Source: a virus. From it: a stretch of 64,000 nucleotides of DNA. How positions within the stretch are numbered: position 1 is the first letter of the stretch; the number at the start of each line of letters is the position of its first letter. The translations under genes were made by a program, and so were the position numbers. The stretch is taken from the IMG/VR virus record IMGVR_UViG_3300006916_000041, positions 1 to 64,000 of that record, one strand, 5' to 3'. Shown piece by piece: positions 39,096 to 46,527 of the stretch. The notes below the pieces were generated by a model. The model was given only the letters and a program-made list of their open reading frames with translations. It made no database searches and had not been told where the DNA came from.

Positions 39096-39430
39096 AATAT
39101 GTTATAGATATAGATGGTACAATTTGCCAAGAAGTAATTATACCCGACAGCGGTGGTAAAAAAGATTATGCAAATCATATTCCTTACATGGATAGAATTG
39201 CTAAAGTTAATAGACTGTATGATCAAGGACACACGATCAAGTACATGACAGCACGAGGAATCAGTAGCGGCGTAGATTATCTTGATTTAACTAAAAATCA
39301 ATTGGATAAATGGGGTGCAAAATATCACGAGCTCAGTGTTGGTAAAAAAGAACATTATGATGTTTGGATTGACGACAAAGCATTTTGGAGTGAAAACTTT
39401 TTTCGTGAAACAGGAGAAACTTATGAGTAA
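39092..39430 (+). CDS. HAD-like hydrolase
   Basis: A 112-residue HAD-superfamily protein. Motif I is YVIDIDGTICQEVI, motif II lies at YMTARGIS, and HYDVWIDDKAFWSE carries the motif IV-like acidic residues. The size suggests a capless phosphatase. Substrate unknown; position between PRPP synthetase and aldolase points to sugar phosphates or nucleotides. Overlaps both neighbours. Confidence 0.82.
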   Translation: MKYVIDIDGTICQEVIIPDSGGKKDYANHIPYMDRIAKVNRLYDQGHTIKYMTARGISSGVDYLDLTKNQLDKWGAKYHELSVGKKEHYDVWIDDKAFWSENFFRETGETYE

Positions 39431-40226
39431 TACATTTATTGCAGCAATGGATCACAGTGGTGGTAGTACAGGGGGCGTACTAGAAAGATATGGTCAAGAA
39501 TACACAGAAGAAAATAAAATGGATCTTGTGCATGCAATGCGATTGAGAATGGTTGCTAATTCAGATTTCAACAGCAATAACATCAGTCATGCTATACTTT
39601 ATAAAGATACAGTAGACAGAGGAATAGTTCCTGTACTAGAGAAAAAAGGTATTCGTGCAATACTAAAAGTTGACAGTGGTTGTGAAGAAGACGGCACACT
39701 CAAAGACTTTGATGTGGTTGATATGATACATTTTGCACACCTAAACAAGTGCGTTGGTACTAAAATGCGCAGTATTGTTAAAAGTGAAAAATATCTAGAT
39801 GATGTTCTGCATCAACAGTTTGCTATTGCACAAGACATCAGCAATAGTGGATTAATTCCAATTGTCGAACCAGAAGTTCCGATAGAGCATGAACAGAAAT
39901 CGACGCTAGAAAAGAGTTTAAAAAGAAAACTAGGAAAATACTTGAATAATTTCAACGGTAGTGTTATACTTAAATTAACACTACCTGAACAAGCAAATTT
40001 ATATCAAGATCTGCTGATGTATAACACAGTAAACAAAATTGTTGGTCTCAGCGGCGGGTACACAACTGAAGAAGCATGCAGGCGGCTGAGCCAAAACCAA
40101 GACATGACTGCTAGTTTTAGCAGAGGATTAAGCGAAGGACTACTGGTTACACAAAGTGATGACGAATTTAACGCACAACTCAGTCAAAATATAGCTGATA
40201 TTGTTGCAGCAGGAAACACACCATAA
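39423..40226 (+). CDS. Class I fructose-bisphosphate aldolase
   Basis: A 267-residue aldolase of the bacterial class I (Staphylococcus FdaB-like) type. AAMDHSGGSTGGVLERYGQE matches the IAALDQSGGSTPKAL start. LKVDSGCEEDGTLKDFD follows, then PIVEPEVPIEHEQKSTLEKS with the acid residues, and NGSVILKLTLPEQANLY with the Schiff-base Lys. It joins two trioses into fructose-1,6-bisphosphate or splits it. ATG 39423 lies within the end of the HAD gene. The chain is slightly shorter than usual for the family. Confidence 0.9.
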   Translation: MSNTFIAAMDHSGGSTGGVLERYGQEYTEENKMDLVHAMRLRMVANSDFNSNNISHAILYKDTVDRGIVPVLEKKGIRAILKVDSGCEEDGTLKDFDVVDMIHFAHLNKCVGTKMRSIVKSEKYLDDVLHQQFAIAQDISNSGLIPIVEPEVPIEHEQKSTLEKSLKRKLGKYLNNFNGSVILKLTLPEQANLYQDLLMYNTVNKIVGLSGGYTTEEACRRLSQNQDMTASFSRGLSEGLLVTQSDDEFNAQLSQNIADIVAAGNTP

Positions 40227-40540
40227 TGGACACACACATAGTAAAGCAACAGCAAATGTTAGATCCTACTAGTAGGATGCCATTTTCTGATACTGATAAA
40301 AGTGTTTCCAGTAACGGTATACTTCCTTTTGCTAATAGTGAAAATATTGCTCCTCCAGTTAACAAAGAAAAAATTAGAGTAGTGGACCAAGCAACTAGAA
40401 CAGAAGTTGCTATAGACATGTTAAAAAAATGGCATGAAAAATCAGATCAAATAAAAGATATTCTTGAAGATTTAAGATTACAAGCATTTTTTAAAAAACA
40501 ACAGATACAGCAAGGTGCTGTAATAGATATAGAGGTATAA
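40226..40540 (+). CDS. Hypothetical protein
   Basis: A 104-residue protein starting in the previous stop (TAATG). The N-terminal half is polar and Pro/Ser-rich (LDPTSRMPFSDTDKSVSSNG), the C-terminal half is a charged helix (VAIDMLKKWHEKSDQIKDIL). No family recognised. Confidence 0.6.
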   Translation: MDTHIVKQQQMLDPTSRMPFSDTDKSVSSNGILPFANSENIAPPVNKEKIRVVDQATRTEVAIDMLKKWHEKSDQIKDILEDLRLQAFFKKQQIQQGAVIDIEV

Positions 40541-40948
40541 ATGTCACAAGTAGATTTAAACAAGTACAAAGACTTTGTAGAAAAAGTCACCAGCAGTGAA
40601 AGTAATGCATTTGGTGCATTGCATTCAAGAATGATTGCACTCAGCGACGAAGGAGTAAATCCTGCACTGCTACTCACAGCTAGTATCGGTATGGCAAGTG
40701 AAGGCGGAGAGTTCAGTGAGATTGTAAAGAAATGTACATTCCAAGGCAAGCCTATGAATGAAGACACTGTGTTTCACATGAAGCGTGAGCTTGGAGACAT
40801 TATGTGGTATTGGGTAAATGCATGTCGTGCATTGAAACTGGATCCCAATGAAGTAGTTGCGGAAAATGTACGCAAACTAGAAAGTCGTTATCCAGGCGGC
40901 AGTTTTGACGTTTATTACAGTGAAAATAGAAAAGAAGGTGATTTATGA
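40541..40948 (+). CDS. MazG-like nucleotide pyrophosphohydrolase
   Basis: A 135-residue all-alpha NTP pyrophosphatase. TASIGMASEGGEFSEIVKKC shows the ExxE motif of the MazG helix, and MKRELGDIMWYWVNACRALK carries the second E-x-x-D pair. Such enzymes hydrolyse (d)NTPs to monophosphates, possibly also affecting ppGpp. T4-like marine phages often carry MazG. A second, shorter MazG-like protein is encoded at 56539. It overlaps the Bax-inhibitor-like gene by four bases. Confidence 0.85.
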   Translation: MSQVDLNKYKDFVEKVTSSESNAFGALHSRMIALSDEGVNPALLLTASIGMASEGGEFSEIVKKCTFQGKPMNEDTVFHMKRELGDIMWYWVNACRALKLDPNEVVAENVRKLESRYPGGSFDVYYSENRKEGDL

Positions 40949-41622
40949 TGAGTATTGAAGCTCTTAGACAACAAAAATTATACGATGAAGGCTTGCGTGA
41001 ATTCATGCTTAATATGTACAACCACACAGCGGCAGGATTGGCTGTAAGTGGAGCAGTTGCATGGTTTGTTTACAGTAGCGGACTGCTTTATCAAATGGCA
41101 GGCTCATTGTGGTTGTTTGCACTTGCTCCATTGGGTATGATTTTGTGGTATAGTTTTGCAGGACGCAATTGGAGTTATCCAACACTGAGAAACTTCTACT
41201 ATACATTTGTTATAGTCATGGGTGTAGGACTTGCTCCTATTTTTGCTGTATACACAGGTGCTAGCATTGCACAAGTGTTTTTTATTACAGCCGCAACATT
41301 TCTCAGTGCTAGTCTTTGGGGCTATACAACCAAACGAGACCTGACAGGTTTTGGACACTTCTTGCTCATGGGATTGATTGGTATCATCATTGCAATGATA
41401 GTAAACATCTTTTTAGCAAGCAGTGGATTGCAGTTTGCAATCAGTATCATTGGTGTAATTGTGTTTACAGGTTTAACTGCTTGGGACACACAAAATGCAA
41501 AAAACATTTATGTAAATCATGGTGGTGATCCACGCTACGGCATTCAGTTTGCTATTAGCTTATATCTAAACTTTATCAACTTATTCCAAATGTTGCTGCA
41601 TTTATTAGGAAATAGAGAGTAA
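40945..41622 (+). CDS. Bax inhibitor-1 (YccA/YbhL) family membrane protein
   Basis: A 225-residue protein with seven probable membrane helices. Family motifs include FMLNMYNHTAAGLAVSGAVA, the central FITAATFLSASLWGYTTKRD, LTGFGHFLLMGLIGIIIAMI, and the C-terminal GLTAWDTQNAKNIYVN and ALSLYLNFINLF-like ISLYLNFINLFQMLLHLLG. Bacterial members interact with FtsH (YccA) or act as pH-gated calcium leak channels. In a phage it could shield membrane proteins from FtsH or modify lysis timing. Confidence 0.92.
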   Translation: MMSIEALRQQKLYDEGLREFMLNMYNHTAAGLAVSGAVAWFVYSSGLLYQMAGSLWLFALAPLGMILWYSFAGRNWSYPTLRNFYYTFVIVMGVGLAPIFAVYTGASIAQVFFITAATFLSASLWGYTTKRDLTGFGHFLLMGLIGIIIAMIVNIFLASSGLQFAISIIGVIVFTGLTAWDTQNAKNIYVNHGGDPRYGIQFAISLYLNFINLFQMLLHLLGNRE

Positions 41623-41641
41623 AGTGATTTCTAATATAAGT

Positions 41642-41674
41642 AAAAGCGTCAGGTCTAGTCCGCCTGGCGTTTTA
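41642..41674 (+). terminator. Terminator after the Bax-inhibitor-like gene
   Basis: AAAGCGTCAGG with CCTGGCGTTTT, one non-canonical pair, loop TCTAGTCCG, followed by TTATT. A further short hairpin, GACGG-GGTAAA-GCCGTC, lies in the leader of the next gene. Confidence 0.65.
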
Positions 41675-41715
41675 TTGTGAGCGACGGGGTAAAGCCGTCA
41701 AGCAAGGAGAAAGAA

Positions 41716-42687
41716 ATGGAACTACTCACGCTATGGAGCCTAGTAGGCTTCTTGCTGGCTGCGTATGCAGTTATAGCAAACGATTCAGTACAAACTCTCG
41801 GTACATGGATGGCATCAAACAATGAGAGATTCAATTACAAAGTATTATGGGCGGCAGCAAGTGCAGTATTGCTTGCGACCTTGTGGTATGGCTGGAGTGT
41901 AAATGGTGGCGACATCAGTTACGGACGACTAAACAGAATACCTTGGCAAGAAGTGCAATGGTATCATGCGGCAGCACCTGCTATCCTAGTAGCACTTACT
42001 AGGCTTGGTGTGCCTGTATCAACTAGCTTTTTGGTACTGAGTGTTTTTGCTAGTACATTTGTATTAGAAAAAATGCTTATGAAATCTATCATGGGCTATG
42101 GTGTTGCAGCCGCATTTGCATATGTAATTTGGTTTGCAATACACAAGTTCTTTGGACGCTGGTATGATGAAACACAACCAGTAAGCGAAGGCAATAAAAA
42201 CTTCTGGCGAGTTGCACAATGGATTGCAACTGCTGGTCTTTGGTGGACTTGGCTAAGTCATGACATGGCAAACATTGCTGTGTTCTTACCACGTGAAGTG
42301 CCTGTTGACTTAATGCTTATGGTTAGTATTGTATTTGTTGCTGGCTTGTTCTTTATGTTTAGAGAACGAGGCGGTAAAATTCAACAAATTGTACTAGAAA
42401 AACACAACACAAGATATGTACGAAGTGCAACACTGATTGACTTGTTCTATTGGTTGTGCTTGTACTTCTTCAAAGAACTAAACGATATTCCAATGAGTAC
42501 AACTTGGGTATTCGTAGGCTTGTTAGCAGGTAGAGAACTTGCTATGGCTACTTACTTCGGTAAGAAAAAAACAAAATCAATCTTTCCATTGGTTGCCAAA
42601 GACTTTGGCAAGATGATGGTTGGACTAGGTGTATCAGTGGCACTTGTATTAGCAATCCACTATATTATCTTACCTAACGGACTATAA
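41716..42687 (+). CDS. PiT-family inorganic phosphate transporter-like protein
   Basis: A 323-residue protein with about ten membrane helices. PiT features: AYAVIANDSVQTLGTWMA (GANDVANAFGT-like), GVPVSTSFLVLSVFAST, WLSHDMANIAVFLPREV (the second repeat with HDMAN), and IPMSTTWVFVGLLAGREL. PiT carriers import phosphate as a metal complex with protons or sodium. This is consistent with phosphate support for DNA synthesis; phoH is also present in the window. ATG 41716 follows AAGGAGAAAGAA; an earlier frame extension covers the leader hairpin. Confidence 0.82.
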   Translation: MELLTLWSLVGFLLAAYAVIANDSVQTLGTWMASNNERFNYKVLWAAASAVLLATLWYGWSVNGGDISYGRLNRIPWQEVQWYHAAAPAILVALTRLGVPVSTSFLVLSVFASTFVLEKMLMKSIMGYGVAAAFAYVIWFAIHKFFGRWYDETQPVSEGNKNFWRVAQWIATAGLWWTWLSHDMANIAVFLPREVPVDLMLMVSIVFVAGLFFMFRERGGKIQQIVLEKHNTRYVRSATLIDLFYWLCLYFFKELNDIPMSTTWVFVGLLAGRELAMATYFGKKKTKSIFPLVAKDFGKMMVGLGVSVALVLAIHYIILPNGL

Positions 42688-42694
42688 AAAACAG

Positions 42695-42723
42695 TTGACA
42701 CGGGCTTCGGCCCGTGTTATATT
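42695..42723 (+). promoter_or_regulatory. Promoter whose spacer is a perfect hairpin
   Basis: TTGACA (42695-42700), 17 bases, TATATT (42718-42723). The spacer is CGGGC-TTCGG-CCCG, part of the stem ACACGGGC-TTCG-GCCCGTGT with T-rich sequence after it. It is both a likely terminator for the phosphate transporter and a consensus promoter. The ATG at 42729 is only five bases after the -10 box. Confidence 0.75.
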
Positions 42724-42728
42724 TTAGT

Positions 42729-42974
42729 ATGTTTTTAAATTTACAACACCTTACAATCGAGCAACTAATTGAAAAACAAATCGAGTTGCGACAAAAAATC
42801 TCTCAAGCACATCAACTTGGCATGTCAGGTGCTGTAGGTCAATTACAAAACACACTAGATCAAATTGGTATTGAAATTAGTGCTAAAAGCCAAATACAAT
42901 CATTGGAAAAAGAACGTGAGAAAAAAATAGAAGATGGCAAAGACCCAGACGATGATGTGTTAAATATAGGATGA
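42729..42974 (+). CDS. Small helical protein
   Basis: An 81-residue protein, leaderless. Helical (LTIEQLIEKQIELRQKISQA, TLDQIGIEISAKSQIQSLEK) with an acidic C-terminus. Overlaps the DnaE-like gene by four bases. No family recognised. Confidence 0.6.
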   Translation: MFLNLQHLTIEQLIEKQIELRQKISQAHQLGMSGAVGQLQNTLDQIGIEISAKSQIQSLEKEREKKIEDGKDPDDDVLNIG

Positions 42975-43480
42975 AGATGAATCAACTCAATGAAATAGTA
43001 GTAGATGAAAATGATCTAGTAGAAGGCATGCTGGAAGGCAAACGTGCTAGATATGTAATAACCAAAGACACTGAAAAGATAGACAGTTACAATCACTTTT
43101 GTACACTGTTCAAGTTTGACGATACTATTGATTATGAAACACCAGCCGAAACAAATGATAAGTATAGTTATAAAGATGCTAACAATTGGTGGATGCCTGA
43201 AGAATACAAAACACTGGACATAGAGCAGTATTTGTTAAACTTGATAACCACACAGAAACAACGTGAAAGAGTATATGCAGAACTTGAAGAATTTAAAAAC
43301 CGCGAAATGCTGCCAATGTTACAATTTCTAGTATACATGGTAACCGAACTAAAACAGCACAATATATTGTGGGGAGTTGGCAGAGGAAGCAGTGTTTCAA
43401 GCTACATATTGTATCTAATTGGTGTACATAAAATTGATAGTATTAAATACAATTTGGATTATAAGGAATTCCTGAGATGA
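42971..43480 (+). CDS. Protein with a DnaE/PolC palm-like C-terminal segment
   Basis: A 169-residue protein. The last 60 residues match the start of the palm domain of bacterial replicative polymerase III alpha: EMLPMLQFLVYMVTELKQHN, ILWGVGRGSSVSSYILYLIG and HKIDSIKYNLDYKEFLR, equal in order to the GxGRGSxxxSLVxYxLGI..DP..Y.L.FERFL motif. It stops exactly before the PDxDxD catalytic residues would begin, so it cannot polymerise alone. The N-terminus MNQLNEIVVDENDL resembles possible capsid-targeting starts. It may bind DNA or nucleotides, or mimic the polymerase. Confidence 0.7.
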   Translation: MKMNQLNEIVVDENDLVEGMLEGKRARYVITKDTEKIDSYNHFCTLFKFDDTIDYETPAETNDKYSYKDANNWWMPEEYKTLDIEQYLLNLITTQKQRERVYAELEEFKNREMLPMLQFLVYMVTELKQHNILWGVGRGSSVSSYILYLIGVHKIDSIKYNLDYKEFLR

Positions 43481-43902
43481 GTAGAAAAGTTAGAACTGCT
43501 CGAGGCATGACAATAGACATGGCTGCCCTTGCAGCAAAAAATGAAAAAGTAAAAGCAGTTGGTAATGTTCCAATGAATGCTCGCGGTGATCGTCTGAACA
43601 CAGATGGTAGTGTTAAAATGAAAGCAGAAGATGTCGCTGTGGCACATCACAATGCTAGTGTACCTCCACAACAACAACCACTAAGTGACACCAAGCCTAT
43701 TATTAAAGAAACTGCTCCCCCTCCACCATCTCCTCCACCACCTCCTGTGGTTGAAGAACCTATTGTTCCAGATTTAGAAGAACAATTTAGCCAAGAACCT
43801 GAGCCAATTAGTAAAATTACTAGAACAAGAGATGACGGAACCAAATACGTGGAAATCGAATATGATGACGGAAGTATAGAAACCGTAGAACTCGAGGAAT
43901 AA
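43477..43902 (+). CDS. Conserved-looking phage protein with proline-rich middle
   Basis: A 141-residue protein: conserved-looking start SRKVRTARGMTIDMAALAAK and NVPMNARGDRL, a Pro-rich stretch at about residues 78-92 (mostly P with S and V), and an acidic end (DDGTKYVEIEYDDGSIETVE). Proteins with this start are familiar from marine and vibrio T4-like phages, without known function. Overlaps neighbours by four and one bases. Confidence 0.7.
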   Translation: MSRKVRTARGMTIDMAALAAKNEKVKAVGNVPMNARGDRLNTDGSVKMKAEDVAVAHHNASVPPQQQPLSDTKPIIKETAPPPPSPPPPPVVEEPIVPDLEEQFSQEPEPISKITRTRDDGTKYVEIEYDDGSIETVELEE

Positions 43903-45092
43903 TGCCTAACATAGAAATTACTACGTCTCCTACGGGACGTAGTCCAGAAAAAAAATACTTTTTTGGTGACAAAACACAACATTTAGATTTAACTAGACCC
44001 AAGTACAACAAAATTGGCAATCAGTCTGATTACGATGCTTTTTACAATCAAATGTGGAGTTTGGAAAACTACGCACATGATTTAGAATTTGTTAGTGCTG
44101 GCATACGTTTTCGTGTTTGTACCAACGACGACAGACATGCACAATTCGTGCGCAACATGTTTACAGTACTACCAAAAAGCAAACCTGCAGATTTTATCAT
44201 ACTGCACAACACTGATTTAAAAATTGACGAACCTAAAATTTATGTGCATTTGGATCGCAATGAGATGTTGATTGCTGGCACTACATTTTTAGGCGAAATC
44301 AAAAAAGGTGCATTTGGTATTATTAGTTTTATATTACCTGAACAAGATATACTGCCGATGCATTGCAGTGCATTTACCTACAACGACACAACCAACTTGA
44401 TGTTTGGATTGAGTGGTACTGGTAAAACAACACTGAGCAGTGATCCCGATTACAAACTGATAGGTGACGACGAAATTGCTTGGAACGATCAAGGTATTGA
44501 AATGATCGAAACAGGTTGTTATGCTAAAAGCGAAGGCTTAACACCAGAAACACACAAAACAATATTTGATGCTGTTGAACTTGCAAGATCTCGTGATACA
44601 TTAGTAGTTGAAAATCCAGGTGCAGCAAATGCACGACTGAGCTATCCAATTGATTGTGTGGAGAATGCCTATCATGAACCACAACAGTTTGATCACCCTG
44701 ATAACATATTCTTTTTAACAATGGATGCCAAAGGAGTGTTTCCACCTGTTAGCAAAATATCAGGCGACACAGTCAGACGTTTCTTTGAAACAGGATACAC
44801 CAGTCAAATGCCAGGAACAGAAGCTGGCACTGATGAAATCAAACCACTGTTTAGTCCTTGTTACGGTTCACCTTTTATGCCAAGAGCAGTTAGTGTGTAC
44901 AGTGATCTATTGATGAAAAAAATTGAACAACACAACTGTAATGTGTATTTGATCAACACAGGTATGGATTCAAGTGGTGTTAGATATTCACTTGACTTTA
45001 CAAGAAACTGTGTTAAAACTGCTATAGACTTAGAAGTAGAAGATAATAGCCGAGATGTCTTGAAGACATTAGAACAATTAATAACGGAGTAA
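43902..45092 (+). CDS. pckA: Compact ATP-dependent phosphoenolpyruvate carboxykinase
   Basis: A 396-residue PEPCK (oxaloacetate + ATP to PEP + CO2). Visible: SPTGRSPEKKYFFGD with the substrate Arg, PMHCSAFTY with the metal His, GLSGTGKTTLSSDP (kinase-1a loop), KLIGDDEIAWND (kinase-2, metal Asp), and PGAANARLSYPIDCVENA. Further on are FSPCYGSPFMPR and VYLINTGMDSSGVRY. Bacterial enzymes have about 530 residues; this one starts near the TGRSP motif and ends soon after NTGM, so both ends, including part of the C-terminal lid domain, are missing. Function as PEPCK is likely but not certain. Confidence 0.82.
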   Translation: MPNIEITTSPTGRSPEKKYFFGDKTQHLDLTRPKYNKIGNQSDYDAFYNQMWSLENYAHDLEFVSAGIRFRVCTNDDRHAQFVRNMFTVLPKSKPADFIILHNTDLKIDEPKIYVHLDRNEMLIAGTTFLGEIKKGAFGIISFILPEQDILPMHCSAFTYNDTTNLMFGLSGTGKTTLSSDPDYKLIGDDEIAWNDQGIEMIETGCYAKSEGLTPETHKTIFDAVELARSRDTLVVENPGAANARLSYPIDCVENAYHEPQQFDHPDNIFFLTMDAKGVFPPVSKISGDTVRRFFETGYTSQMPGTEAGTDEIKPLFSPCYGSPFMPRAVSVYSDLLMKKIEQHNCNVYLINTGMDSSGVRYSLDFTRNCVKTAIDLEVEDNSRDVLKTLEQLITE

Positions 45093-45095
45093 TTA

Positions 45096-45431
45096 ATGAG
45101 AAAAATTAGAGCAATCAGACACAGTGTACTAGGTTTTTTTGTAAATCCTCCAGGAGAAGGCCGCACAAAAGGTGGTATAATTACACTAGACGATGATGGT
45201 AAAACTGAAGGAATTAAAAGTAGATTCTTCGAAGTACACGATGTAGGCAACGACAATGCTGTAACACATGATGTTAAACCAGGCGATATTGTACTAGTAG
45301 CACATGGGCGTTGGAGTCGTGGATTTGATATTGATCACCCGGAAGGGAAAAAAATGTATAGTTTAGATCCTGAGGAAATCTTAGGAGTATGGGAAGGCGA
45401 TAAAAGCGTATTGGAGTATACAACAAGATGA
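45096..45431 (+). CDS. GroES/T4 gp31-like co-chaperonin
   Basis: A 111-residue GroES-fold protein. Order of elements: IRAIRHSVLGFFVNPP (strand as in GroES IRPLHDRVIV), a mobile-loop-like GEGRTKGGIITLDDDGKTEG, then FFEVHDVGNDNA, DVKPGDIVLVAHGRWSRGFD and the closing MYSLDPEEILGVWEG. It would cap host GroEL, probably for folding of the capsid protein as gp31 does for T4 gp23. Three-base gap to pckA. Confidence 0.85.
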   Translation: MRKIRAIRHSVLGFFVNPPGEGRTKGGIITLDDDGKTEGIKSRFFEVHDVGNDNAVTHDVKPGDIVLVAHGRWSRGFDIDHPEGKKMYSLDPEEILGVWEGDKSVLEYTTR

Positions 45432-45655
45432 CAAATGTAATTGAATTTGACAGAAAAATAGATTTTAAAGTGTTGTTTACACTGCCAACTGGCAAAGTTT
45501 TACAACTAAACAAAACAGCTGAAGATGATTTCGATATCGAAATCAGCGGAGGAAATGGAGTTGCTTATATAAGTGCCAATGGAAAACTTATAGCTGAAAG
45601 CAGACTGCAACGAGTTTTTCCCAGTGCAGAAATTATAGAAACTACAGTGCTATGA
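45428..45655 (+). CDS. Small hypothetical protein
   Basis: A 75-residue beta-rich protein (FKVLFTLPTGKVLQLNKTAE, DFDIEISGGNGVAYISANGK). Start MTNVIEFD is like the protein at 11303. Overlaps both neighbours by four bases. Unknown function. Confidence 0.6.
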   Translation: MTNVIEFDRKIDFKVLFTLPTGKVLQLNKTAEDDFDIEISGGNGVAYISANGKLIAESRLQRVFPSAEIIETTVL

Positions 45656-45819
45656 GTTTTAAAGCTCATTTAGAATATATCTATCATATAACATGCAATC
45701 AGTGTAAAGGGTATTTTACATATGCAGTGATGCAAAAAAATTTTAAAATTGATAGAGGAAAATATTGGTGTCCCAAGTGTGGACAAAGTGGTAAAATAGA
45801 ATTACAAGATGAAGTTTAA
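45652..45819 (+). CDS. 55-residue zinc-ribbon protein
   Basis: Two CxxC pairs, ITCNQCKGYF and WCPKCGQSG, 26 residues apart, make a zinc ribbon. The frame is short, overlaps the previous gene by four bases and the next by eleven, as expected for a real gene here. Confidence 0.65.
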   Translation: MSFKAHLEYIYHITCNQCKGYFTYAVMQKNFKIDRGKYWCPKCGQSGKIELQDEV

Positions 45820-46402
45820 CTACGATAAATCGGTTGCTGAATTTTTCGATATCATGTATAAGAAAGAAATTTTACAACTGGTGACACTGGAAGAAGTAAG
45901 AGATGCACTACATACAAATCAATTATTGAGTAAAAATTGTGCAATACATGCATTCGAAAGCATTTACACAGAACATAATCGTGTACTATATATAGGTTCA
46001 TGGTTTGGTATATTAACAAATTGTTTACTAAAAAACTTTCCAAATATTAGTATCGACGAAATCGATATGGATATCAGATGTAGTTTAATAAGCAAAAGGC
46101 TTAATATAGATTACAACTCTAATCATTATACAGCCGACATAAACGTGTTTGATAGAATAAACAATTACGATACTGTTATTAATTTAAGTACCGAACACAT
46201 GTCAAATGATTGGTATAATAAAATTAAGCCAGGAACTCGTGTTGTAATGCAAAGTAATAATTTCGATGTTATAGGTGACCATATTAATTGTTGTGCAAGT
46301 TTACAAGATATGCAAAATAAATTTAACTTGACAGAAACTACATTTGCAGATACACTAGAACTTAACGTATATAACAGATTTACACTTGCGGGTATTAAAT
46401 GA
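45809..46402 (+). CDS. Class I methyltransferase-like protein
   Basis: A 197-residue protein with a Rossmann-type SAM-binding start: NRVLYIGSWFGILTNCLLKN (motif I) and ISIDEIDMDIRCSLISKRLN (acidic residue after strand 2), then HYTADINVFDRINNYDTVIN and KPGTRVVMQSNNFDVIGDH. The target is unknown; no DNA-methylase DPPY motif is visible. Composition is more AT-rich than neighbours. Confidence 0.7.
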   Translation: MKFNYDKSVAEFFDIMYKKEILQLVTLEEVRDALHTNQLLSKNCAIHAFESIYTEHNRVLYIGSWFGILTNCLLKNFPNISIDEIDMDIRCSLISKRLNIDYNSNHYTADINVFDRINNYDTVINLSTEHMSNDWYNKIKPGTRVVMQSNNFDVIGDHINCCASLQDMQNKFNLTETTFADTLELNVYNRFTLAGIK

Positions 46403-46527
46403 AACGTTTAGAAAATTACGTAGCATGGTATCGAAAACTACGCAGTCAAGGATATAGTCGGTTAGACTGTTTAAGCTGGGCAGTTTATAACAGTAAACAT
46501 TATACAATACACGGAATATATAAATGA
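46399..46527 (+). CDS. 42-residue basic protein
   Basis: Overlaps the methyltransferase-like gene and gapdh by four bases each. Product KRLENYVAWYRKLRSQGYSR then LDCLSWAVYNSKHYTIHG: helical, basic, rich in Tyr and Trp. No family recognised. Confidence 0.6.
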   Translation: MKRLENYVAWYRKLRSQGYSRLDCLSWAVYNSKHYTIHGIYK

